Part shown: piece after piece, positions 1 to 5,421 of the stretch
How positions within the stretch are numbered: the first letter of the stretch is position 1
Layout: the number at the start of each line of letters is the position of its first letter
Assembly (NCBI GenBank): GCA_023135745.1
Contig: JAGLSM010000112.1
Span: 1-6,880, forward strand
Length of the DNA: 6,880 bases
Reading direction: 5' to 3'
Source of the DNA: Spirochaetota bacterium
Lineage (GTDB): Bacteria; Spirochaetota; JAGLSM01
Notes under the pieces: generated by a model
Database searches by the model: none
What the model was told of the DNA's origin: nothing
The model's input: only the letters and a program-made list of their open reading frames with translations
Made by a program: the position numbers and the translations under genes

Positions 1-81
1 AAAAAATTCATTGCCCTTTTAAAACTATTTTAAAACAGTGATCAATATAAATCACCCCTTAATAATCTTCTTGTAAACTCC

Positions 82-1512
82 TTACTGAGTAGGATCCACC
101 TTTGTAAAGTAAACATCATCAAAGTATATAACCCCCGGACTCATGTTCGTACCACCCATAGAAAACAGCATTGTTAATTTCTGTAAATCCAATGGGGAAA
201 CATTGCTTAAATTAACAACATTTGTAACCCAGGTATCAGGGGTCATCCCTGTTACATCAACCAATACAGTGTGCTTGGTTTCATTAATATCTTCAAGCAC
301 AACATTAATATCAGAAGCATATCCACCTGTTCCCGGTTTTTTAAAAGCAAAAACCAGGTAATCATAATCACTCAGATCATAACTGCTGCCAATTTGAGCA
401 TGAATTCCCCAGCCAAACCATGACAATCCAACATTATTTGTTGTAATAGTCCTATACTCTGTTCCTCCGTCAGCCGAATCATTAGTTCCGTCTCCTATTA
501 GCGTTGTTCCACTCCAAATATACCAGGCAAGATTTTCAATCTGTACCCCGACTCTTTCAGAATAGACTTTTGCAATATCACCGGTAATTTTATGGTTAAT
601 AATACCTGAACTTGATGAAGAATCCGAAATTTCGCCAACCCCGTCAATACCGTTCCACTGATAGACCCTTACCCAATCAACATACATTGACGCAGGAAAG
701 GCTGAAGTATCAGGAGTCACATACCCGGTATATTCAGTATTTGTGCTGCCAACTGCAAGATTAAGAAGGATAAAATAACGGTTATGAAGCTCAGACCTTT
801 CAGCTATGGTAATATCCTGCCTGAAATATTCCTGATTATCCATCCGCCATATTGTTTCATTTTCATTCCATTCCAGTTCAAAAACATGATAATCATCAGC
901 AAAATACCCGGAAAGAAGTGTTGTTATATCATTTGTATAGGTCCAATACTCCGGCCATGTTGTACTATTTGTATCATTCCTCCAGTGTATTGCTCCGCCA
1001 ACTGATTGATAATCGCCATCCGCTCCGCATTCTATAATATCCATCTCGCCGCATTGCGGCCAGCCTAATGTGGCAAAATTATTACCTAAAAGCCAAAACG
1101 CGGCCCATAATCCTCGTCCTTTGATAAGTTTTACTCTTGCAGAAATTTTGCCGTATTTAAAAGCATATTTTCCAAGTGTTTTAATACGCCCTGATGTATA
1201 GTTTTTTTCATCAACATTACCTCCGAGATATCTTGCTGTAATTACAAGATTTCCGTTTTCAACCTTTACGTTTTCAGTACTTGAAGTATACGCCTGCAAT
1301 TCATTATTTCCCCATCCCCAAATATCAGGCGGAATATCTCCATGACCTATGTCATATACCCACTTATCCAAATTGAGAGACTGTCCGTCAAAATCATCAT
1401 ACCATACCAAAACCCAGTCATTCGGCAGCTCGTCACTACCGCATCCGGCAAAAAACATGGAAATGCTTAATAACAACACCATAATTTTTAATAAAATCTT
1501 AAAACTTTTCAT
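82..1512 (-). CDS. GH16 laminarinase-like endo-beta-glucanase, lipoprotein, with C-terminal accessory domain
   Basis: This is a 476-residue probable surface enzyme hydrolysing beta-1,3 (or mixed-linkage) glucans such as laminarin. Residues 1-23 are a lipoprotein signal peptide: basic start, hydrophobic core, then FAGC with Cys24 as the lipidation site. Residues 32-286 form the GH16 domain. It has the laminarinase-like stretch GWGNNELQAYT (66-76), the catalytic signature EMDIIE with E156 as nucleophile, D158 as assisting residue and E161 as acid/base, and a typical closing strand YVDWVRVYQW (277-286). Cys154 and Cys162 flank the active-site strand. A serine-rich linker (296-302) leads to residues 308-476, a beta-rich module ending in IYFDDVYF, which resembles galactose-binding-like CBM folds; no CBM family is assigned. 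The start is supported by GGAGGT (1524-1519) six bases upstream. The family call is firm; exact substrate is inferred. Confidence 0.9.
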   Translation of the reverse strand: MKSFKILLKIMVLLLSISMFFAGCGSDELPNDWVLVWYDDFDGQSLNLDKWVYDIGHGDIPPDIWGWGNNELQAYTSSTENVKVENGNLVITARYLGGNVDEKNYTSGRIKTLGKYAFKYGKISARVKLIKGRGLWAAFWLLGNNFATLGWPQCGEMDIIECGADGDYQSVGGAIHWRNDTNSTTWPEYWTYTNDITTLLSGYFADDYHVFELEWNENETIWRMDNQEYFRQDITIAERSELHNRYFILLNLAVGSTNTEYTGYVTPDTSAFPASMYVDWVRVYQWNGIDGVGEISDSSSSSGIINHKITGDIAKVYSERVGVQIENLAWYIWSGTTLIGDGTNDSADGGTEYRTITTNNVGLSWFGWGIHAQIGSSYDLSDYDYLVFAFKKPGTGGYASDINVVLEDINETKHTVLVDVTGMTPDTWVTNVVNLSNVSPLDLQKLTMLFSMGGTNMSPGVIYFDDVYFTKVDPTQ

Positions 1513-1528
1513 CGTTCGACCTCCAATT

Positions 1529-1562
1529 GTATCAATACGTAATTAGTATCAATACATAATTA
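1529..1562. repeat. Tandem 17-bp direct repeat in the glucanase gene leader
   Basis: Two head-to-tail copies of GTATCAATACGTAATTA (1529-1545 and 1546-1562) differ at one base, G versus A at position 11. Each contains GTAT-CA-ATAC, whose arms are perfect inverted repeats, so each unit could be a half-site or full site for a dimeric regulator. The pair lies only a few bases upstream of the Shine-Dalgarno sequence of the GH16 gene and downstream of its predicted promoter. A position there would suit a repressor or an mRNA-level element. The repeat is seen directly; the function is inferred. Confidence 0.6.
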
Positions 1563-1655
1563 GCCACCCATCGTCCCGATAAAACAAATTTTCATTTTGA
1601 TTTTATACAATATTAATTAGAAGACAATTTTAGAACTTTTTCCATCATTACTTAC

Positions 1656-1683
1656 ATTATAGCCCATATTCAAAATTTATCAA
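1656..1683 (-). promoter_or_regulatory. Sigma70-like promoter for the GH16 gene
   Basis: On the minus strand, TTGATA (1683-1678) is followed after 16 bases by a perfect TATAAT (1661-1656). This predicts a start near 1649 and an untranslated leader of roughly 135 bases that contains the tandem repeat. The promoter lies between the transporter stop and the glucanase start, so the glucanase can be transcribed independently of the transporter. In an AT-rich genome a chance match is possible, but both hexamers and the spacing are good. Confidence 0.55.
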
Positions 1684-1711
1684 GGTATAAAGAGTAAATT
1701 TGCTTAAATTT

Positions 1712-2614
1712 TTATTTTAGAGAAATTTTTGATTTTGCAGATTTATTTGAAATAAAAATAGATGAAGATACAAAAACCATTCCTGCAACAGCTAATATGG
1801 AAGGAGACTCATCCTTAAGGATTATCCAGCTTAAACCGGCCCCCAAGACCGGAATTATAAACTTCCAGATATTAAGCTGTGATACCTTAACCCCCGGTTT
1901 TTTCAGCAGCATAAACCAAATGGAAAAAGCAACAGCAGAAACAACAGAAAGCCAGATAAGAATAAGGTAAAATTCTACGGGTTTTCTAAAATCAGGAAGA
2001 CCCTCTATCGGGAGCGATACAAACAATAGAAAAAGACCTCCAATAAAAATTTGTGCTGAATTAAGTATAAATGGGTTTATATCTTTTTTGTATTTCGCGA
2101 CAATTATATTTCCTCCGGCTGAACTGATACTGCCAAGTATTAATAATAACATACCCAGAAATTGTTTCTGCCCTATCTCTGACCATGGTTTTCTGCTTAA
2201 GGTTATTATTATGACACCGGCAATACCAAGAGCTATGCTTAATACTTTACCGGTTGTTATTCTATCTCCTTCCATAAAAAAATGAGCAAGTAAAACAGCA
2301 AAAACCGGGGAAGAACCAATTATTATGGCACTCATGGAACCTGATACCAGACTTAGACCTATAAAGAAAAAAGTGTATAATAAAAAAGTCTGAACAAAGG
2401 CTATTATTAAAACGGCTTTTAAATTTGATCTTATGACCTTGAAGTAATTTGATATACTACCGCAAAAAGGAATGAGCAATAAACCGGCAAGTATAAATCT
2501 GATCCCGGCCAAAGAAAGCGGCTTAAAATACTGAAGACCAATTTTGACCCCTACAAAAGCAGTAGACCATAAAATACATGCTATAATCGCCGGAAGATAA
2601 ATTGATTTTTTCAT
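1712..2614 (-). CDS. EamA/DMT-superfamily inner-membrane transporter
   Basis: This 300-residue hydrophobic protein has the length and layout of the ten-helix drug/metabolite transporters: two EamA repeats, about 6-140 and 153-290. The first repeat opens with the family-typical ILWSTAFVGVKIGL (14-27) and the PLSLAGIRFILAGLLLIP stretch (32-49). The next helices contain SGSMSAIIIGSSPVFAVLLA (91-110), a region that is well conserved in the family. The second repeat closes with a last helix around 273-289 and a short lysine-rich tail, consistent with a cytoplasmic C-terminus. Such proteins export or import small metabolites such as amino acids or nucleobases; the substrate cannot be read from sequence. 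The start is supported by GAGGTGA (2627-2621) six bases upstream. It is upstream of the GH16 gene on the same strand, 199 bp away, and nothing else links them functionally. Confidence 0.88.
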   Translation of the reverse strand: MKKSIYLPAIIACILWSTAFVGVKIGLQYFKPLSLAGIRFILAGLLLIPFCGSISNYFKVIRSNLKAVLIIAFVQTFLLYTFFFIGLSLVSGSMSAIIIGSSPVFAVLLAHFFMEGDRITTGKVLSIALGIAGVIIITLSRKPWSEIGQKQFLGMLLLILGSISSAGGNIIVAKYKKDINPFILNSAQIFIGGLFLLFVSLPIEGLPDFRKPVEFYLILIWLSVVSAVAFSIWFMLLKKPGVKVSQLNIWKFIIPVLGAGLSWIILKDESPSILAVAGMVFVSSSIFISNKSAKSKISLK

Positions 2615-2646
2615 TTTCTCTCACCTCAAAGCATGCATAAATATCA

Positions 2647-2783
2647 GTTGCACAACCCTGTTTTTTGAAAAAATACACTGTTTGAGCAGATAAAATGCTG
2701 AATAAATTTACTCCCAGTAAATTGTTCTTTAGGCTAATTAATCATGTGCGAGTTTGTATTTTCAAAAAATAGGATTGTGCAAC
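2647..2783. mobile_element. MITE-like element, copy 1 (137 bp)
   Basis: The element is bounded by 25-bp terminal inverted repeats. The left end begins GTTGCACAACCCTG followed by six T, G and A-tract (2647-2671). The right end is its reverse complement (2759-2783) with two transitions. It has no coding capacity. Its right third (TGCGAGTTTG at 2747-2756 and the adjoining terminus) and the TGAAYAAATTYAC segment match copy 2 at 4463-4629 in the same orientation, so the two are homologous copies. Inside is a separate perfect hairpin, AATTTACT-CCC-AGTAAATT (2705-2723). No target-site duplication is apparent, so a non-mobile repeat family is also possible. Confidence 0.7.
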
Positions 2784-2830
2784 GTCCTCATTCCGATTTA
2801 TTTCATCAGGATGGTTTAGTACAACACTCC

Positions 2831-2856
2831 CTCAAATAAATATTAATTAATTTGAG
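2831..2856. promoter_or_regulatory. AT-rich dyad upstream of the MshEN-like gene
   Basis: CTCAAAT (2831-2837) and ATTTGAG (2850-2856) are perfect inverted arms, extended by three more pairs after one mismatch. The dyad ends eight bases before the TTGACA box of the predicted promoter, which is a usual place for an activator site. It is almost entirely A and T outside the arm ends, so chance is a real alternative. Confidence 0.3.
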
Positions 2857-2864
2857 TTTAAAAT

Positions 2865-2893
2865 TTGACATAAGGAAAACAATAACTGATACT
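2865..2893 (+). promoter_or_regulatory. Sigma70-like promoter for the MshEN-like gene
   Basis: A perfect TTGACA (2865-2870) is followed after 17 bases by GATACT (2888-2893), four of six matches to TATAAT. TACTAT two bases further on is an alternative. Predicted start is near 2900, giving a leader of about 37 bases with AGAGGG (2923-2928) eight bases before the ATG. Confidence 0.5.
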
Positions 2894-2936
2894 ATAAACT
2901 TCAACAACATAATTCTATTAAAAGAGGGCAACTAAA

Positions 2937-3341
2937 ATGAAAAAACGAATTGGGGAGTATCTTTTAGAACAAAAGTTGATTACTGAGAATCAGCTTGAAG
3001 AAGCATTACTTGAACAAAAAAACGCTTTTAATCATAAATTTATTGGCGAAATTTTTATTGAAAAAGAAATCCTGAGCAAAGAGGATTTTGGAAAAGCTCT
3101 TGAGGATTTTATGATATGCGATGAGGTAAATAAAGATAAAACTAAAATGCTTCTTGGAAATATTCTTGTTAAATGTAAAGCTATCACACAGAAACAGCTT
3201 GATGCTGCCTTAAAGGTTCAAATGGAATCAAAAGAAAAAAAATACATTGGTGAAATACTGATTGATGAAGAATATCTAACCGTTCATCAGCTTGAAGTTT
3301 ACCTTAAAAACCAAAAAACAATAAAAGAAAAATGTAAATAA
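2937..3341 (+). CDS. Stand-alone tandem MshEN / GspE-N-like repeat protein
   Basis: This 134-residue soluble protein is built entirely of four related motifs of 24 residues: R4-Q27, F35-F58, L72-Q95 and Y103-Q126. Each follows the pattern of the N-terminal region of type II secretion/type IV pilus ATPases: a small hydrophobic-Gly turn (RIGE, FIGE, LLGN, YIGE), a beta/helix hairpin, then an amphipathic helix with conserved Leu residues. Two motifs make one MshEN domain, so the protein is two domains in tandem with no Walker ATPase part and no signal or membrane segment. MshEN domains are known to bind cyclic di-GMP, using the Arg of RLG among other residues. Only the first motif keeps that Arg (R4) and the closing Gln (Q27). 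It may therefore be a weak receptor or a protein-interaction adaptor. It has its own promoter and stands alone. Repeat architecture is seen; function is inferred. Confidence 0.75.
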   Translation: MKKRIGEYLLEQKLITENQLEEALLEQKNAFNHKFIGEIFIEKEILSKEDFGKALEDFMICDEVNKDKTKMLLGNILVKCKAITQKQLDAALKVQMESKEKKYIGEILIDEEYLTVHQLEVYLKNQKTIKEKCK

Positions 3342-3453
3342 GTAATTAAACCATTTAATTAAAAAATTCCGGGAACTATTATTACTCAGCTTTATCTATA
3401 ATGTATGAAAACATTAAAACCAAACAACATATAAATAGAATTACTATTTGACT

Positions 3454-4353
3454 CTAATCTAAAATACCGTTTCTTGTTTCACTGTAACTTGTTGAACCCA
3501 AATCCAAACGGTACACCCTATATACAACTCTGGAATCACTCAGGATACTTATTGTAATAAATCCGCTCCTGGCACCAGTGTCTCCAGTCCCTCTTGCATG
3601 ACCCGCGTCAATTTGCCAAATGCCATTTGTTTTAATAACACTAAGATTATGCGTGTGCCCGCAAATATAGGCTTTAACATTATACTCCTTTAGAGCTGAC
3701 CAGAATCTATCTCTTTCCACAGGATATTGATTAAGAGAATCTGTTTCATGACGAATTCGTCCCGTCTCATCATCCGGTGATGGAAACGCGGGTTCATGAC
3801 CAATGACAAATATAATCGGTTTTATATTCTTTTTTAAATCATTGGTAAGCCATGTAAAAACAGGATCATTAATATTCCCGTCAGTTGTCCAATCATTTGT
3901 ACCGTCATAATATTCATTTAGAACAACAAAGTGCACGTTTTTATAATCAAAACTGTACATGGTTTCAACAGAACCTGAAGGACCTTTATTCACAATATTT
4001 GAAAGACTATCCCCGTTTGTATTAAACGCCCTGAGCCACTGCATATCAGTAACAGTTTCAGCTTCATGATTTCCGACTACAGGATACCACAGATAATTCT
4101 GACCAATGTAGTTTTTAATAGTCGCATAAACCTGATCCGGAGGATCAATATCCCCCGGTGAAATCATAAAATCACCGGCCCCAATTTTTGCAATGGCCTC
4201 GCATGCTCCACGAAAATAATCAATATTGTCCCCTGTAAAATTTCTCATATCAGCAGTAATAATATATTTTATTTCAACAGAAGGATCACTGCCGCATTGC
4301 AAAAAAATAAATACCAATAGAATTGAAATAATAAAAACTCTTTTTTTCAACAT
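3454..4353 (-). CDS. Calcineurin-like metallophosphoesterase, probable lipoprotein
   Basis: This 299-residue secreted phosphoesterase has the family motifs in order: TADMR (33-37), PGD (66-68), GNHE (94-97), GHEPAF (185-190) and GHTHN (232-236). Expected metal ligands are D35, D68, N95, H186, H233 and H235. The first motif is normally Asp-x-His, but here it reads D35-M-R37, so one usual ligand is replaced by Arg. The N-terminus (MLKKR, hydrophobic core, LQCGSD) looks like a lipoprotein signal with Cys20, although Gln before the Cys departs from the usual Gly/Ala/Ser. An in-frame ATG at 4380 would add nine residues in front of the signal. The ATG at 4353 is preferred because GGAGAG (4363-4358) precedes it at suitable distance and it gives a normal signal peptide. 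Substrate unknown; it may be a phosphomonoesterase or phosphodiesterase acting outside the cytoplasm. Confidence 0.85.
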   Translation of the reverse strand: MLKKRVFIISILLVFIFLQCGSDPSVEIKYIITADMRNFTGDNIDYFRGACEAIAKIGAGDFMISPGDIDPPDQVYATIKNYIGQNYLWYPVVGNHEAETVTDMQWLRAFNTNGDSLSNIVNKGPSGSVETMYSFDYKNVHFVVLNEYYDGTNDWTTDGNINDPVFTWLTNDLKKNIKPIIFVIGHEPAFPSPDDETGRIRHETDSLNQYPVERDRFWSALKEYNVKAYICGHTHNLSVIKTNGIWQIDAGHARGTGDTGARSGFITISILSDSRVVYRVYRLDLGSTSYSETRNGILD

Positions 4354-4357
4354 ATCA

Positions 4358-4363
4358 CTCTCC
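4358..4363 (-). promoter_or_regulatory. Ribosome-binding site deciding the phosphoesterase start
   Basis: GGAGAG on the minus strand lies four bases before the ATG at 4353. The alternative ATG at 4380 has only GAGGA (4400-4396), 15 bases away, which is too far. The shorter protein also starts directly at the basic part of its signal peptide. Confidence 0.7.
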
Positions 4364-4416
4364 GGATAAGAGGCTTGCATAATTTACAAAACAAATCCTC
4401 ATATTAAGCTATATAA

Positions 4417-4462
4417 ATTGTACAACCCTATTTTTTAAAATACATAGTTTAATCAAGTAAAT
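4417..4462. repeat. Degenerate left-end fragment of the inverted-repeat element (copy 3)
   Basis: ATTGTACAACCCTA followed by six T and AAAATACATAGTTTAATC aligns with the left 50 bases of copy 1 (2647-2696), including the terminal repeat and the following TACA-TGTTT region, with scattered substitutions and a short gap. It ends exactly where the full copy 2 begins. No matching right end was found beyond copy 2, so this is either an old truncated copy or one interrupted by copy 2. Confidence 0.55.
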
Positions 4463-4629
4463 GTTGCACAAGCTATTTTTTTGAAAAAAATGTAAGATTA
4501 TACTGTTTTATCAAAGGGATGTTACAAAACCTAACACTGATTATTGAACAAATTCACATCTGCAAAATCGCATCTTTTGATTATTAATTCAATGCGAGTT
4601 TGCATTTTCAAAAAAATAGCTTGTGCAAC
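4463..4629. mobile_element. MITE-like element, copy 2 (167 bp)
   Basis: The terminal inverted repeats are perfect over 25 bp: 4463-4487 starts GTTGCACAAGCTA, then seven T, G and four A, and 4605-4629 is its exact reverse complement. There is no open frame of use inside. Compared with copy 1 it has about 30 more internal bases but shares the TGAACAAATTCAC segment and the right-hand ATGCGAGTTTG region in the same orientation. Identical termini suggest it is the younger or better conserved copy. No target duplication is obvious at its edges. It may be a MITE moved by a transposase encoded elsewhere or a structured extragenic repeat. Confidence 0.75.
4561..4604. repeat. Internal hairpin of element copy 2
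   Basis: TGCAAAATCGCAT (4561-4573) pairs with ATGCGAGTTTGCA (4592-4604) at 12 of 13 positions around an 18-base AT-rich loop. The right arm is the segment conserved with copy 1, but the left arm is not preserved there, so the stem is specific to this copy or has decayed in the other. Confidence 0.65.
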
Positions 4630-4690
4630 TATACAGTTTTAATTTATCACAATAATATAAAAACACAATATATTTTAATATTCCAAAAAT

Positions 4691-4721
4691 TTGACGATAT
4701 TTTATAAAATTATCGTATTCT
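4691..4721 (+). promoter_or_regulatory. Promoter with overlapping 23-bp dyad upstream of rsmG-parA-parB
   Basis: TTGACG (4691-4696) is followed by weak -10 candidates, CGTATT (4714-4719) at 17 bases or TATTCT (4716-4721) at 19. A dyad spans 4694-4716: outer arms ACGATA and TATCGT are perfect, followed by one mismatch and three further TTT/AAA pairs around a three-base centre. It covers the end of the -35 box and the whole spacer, the classical place for a repressor operator. The dyad is clear; the promoter is plausible; the regulator is unknown. Confidence 0.5.
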
Positions 4722-4763
4722 GTTAATCATTGAAAAACTGGATTATTCACCTAAGGAATTTAT

Positions 4764-5381
4764 ATGACTCTTGAACAAATATTCATTTTAAATAACATTC
4801 AAATTAATAACGATCAACTTGAAAAGCTCAAAATATATAAAAAACTCCTTTTAGAATGGAATAAAAAAATTAATCTGATTTCAAAAAAAGCTGAGCAGGA
4901 AATTGACTATCTGCATTTTATAGATTCAGCAAAACCGATAAACTTACTGCCAAACAAAAGCCCTGTTATTGACCTTGGTTCAGGAGCAGGATTTCCGGGA
5001 ATTGTGCTCAAAATACTTAAACCTGAAACACCCATTACTCTTTGCGAAACAAAAACTAAAAAAATAAATTTCTTGCAAAAGTCTATAGAAACTCTAAATT
5101 TGGAAAACATTGTGGTTTTTAATCCTGCTGTAACAAAAACCGAAAAAAAATTCGAAATTCTCGTTTGCAGGGCTTTTGGGGACTTGAAAAAAATCATAAA
5201 AGAAGCCGGCAGATATTTAATAAAAAATGGAACAATTGCGGCATATAAGGGAAAAGCAAATACCATTAAACAGGAAATTCAAAAAATCAGCCATGACGTT
5301 TCAATTGTTCCATACACAATAAAAAATGAAAATGAAGAAATAGAAAGAAATCTTGTAGAAATTACATTTGATTTTAATTAA
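4764..5381 (+). CDS. rsmG: 16S rRNA (guanine-527 N7) methyltransferase RsmG (GidB)
   Basis: This 205-residue cytosolic enzyme uses S-adenosylmethionine to methylate N7 of G527 in the 530 loop of 16S rRNA; loss in other bacteria gives low-level streptomycin resistance. The N-terminal part has the family signature LLLEWNKKINLIS (28-40) and a His-x3-Asp-Ser segment (HFIDSA, 51-56). The Rossmann methyltransferase core opens with VIDLGSGAGFPGIVLKI (68-84), the SAM-binding motif. CETKTKKINFL (93-103) and VCRAFGDL (134-141) are further conserved family segments. Length is normal. AAGGAA five bases before the ATG supports the start. It is followed after 40 bp by parA on the same strand, a widely conserved arrangement; the mnmG gene that commonly precedes it is not present here. 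Confidence 0.96.
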   Translation: MTLEQIFILNNIQINNDQLEKLKIYKKLLLEWNKKINLISKKAEQEIDYLHFIDSAKPINLLPNKSPVIDLGSGAGFPGIVLKILKPETPITLCETKTKKINFLQKSIETLNLENIVVFNPAVTKTEKKFEILVCRAFGDLKKIIKEAGRYLIKNGTIAAYKGKANTIKQEIQKISHDVSIVPYTIKNENEEIERNLVEITFDFN

Positions 5382-5421
5382 CCGGGTAATTTGAGTAAAA
5401 CTAAAAAATCGAGGTGATAAT

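Larger units (their letters stand above)
2615..2936. other. Intergenic region between divergent transporter and MshEN-like genes
   Basis: These 322 bases have no credible gene. They hold the transporter ribosome-binding site at the left end, the 137-bp inverted-repeat element (2647-2783), an AT-rich dyad (2831-2856), and a promoter for the plus-strand gene (2865-2893). No convincing promoter for the transporter was found. If it lies upstream of the element, the element would be transcribed as part of the transporter leader. Confidence 0.7.
4354..4763. other. Repeat-rich intergenic region between divergent phosphoesterase and rsmG
   Basis: These 410 bases contain no credible gene. From left to right they hold the phosphoesterase ribosome-binding site, a degenerate left-end fragment of the inverted-repeat element (4417-4462), a full copy (4463-4629), about 60 bases of very AT-rich DNA, the promoter and dyad before rsmG (4691-4721), and the rsmG ribosome-binding site AAGGAA (4753-4758). 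Confidence 0.7.

Noticed and set aside
1..81. TTTTAAAA repeats downstream of the GH16 gene as a terminator
   Set aside because: Short self-complementary AT tracts only; no GC stem with a T-run on the minus strand. Nothing else is seen in these bases.
1529..1562. Two 17-bp repeats as a CRISPR remnant
   Set aside because: The copies are directly adjacent with no spacer and no cas genes are nearby.
2817..2830. AGTACAACACTCCC as another element end
   Set aside because: Only about nine bases resemble the terminal repeat of copy 3 and no T-tract or interior similarity follows.
3343..3361. TAATTAAA-CCA-TTTAATTA hairpin after the MshEN-like gene as a terminator
   Set aside because: The stem is only A-T pairs and is followed by A rather than T, so it is too weak for an intrinsic terminator; AT-rich DNA gives such palindromes easily.
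3740..3757. TGTTTCATGACGAATTCG as a parS site
   Set aside because: Only the left half resembles the consensus half-site TGTTTCAC; the right half does not pair. No credible parS was seen in the window, so sites must lie elsewhere.
4354..4380. Nine-codon N-terminal extension of the phosphoesterase from ATG at 4380
   Set aside because: No suitably spaced ribosome-binding site, and it would put an acidic stretch before the signal peptide; the ATG at 4353 has GGAGAG.
4907..5266. 119-codon minus-strand open frame inside rsmG
   Set aside because: Fully antisense to rsmG with no recognisable domain.
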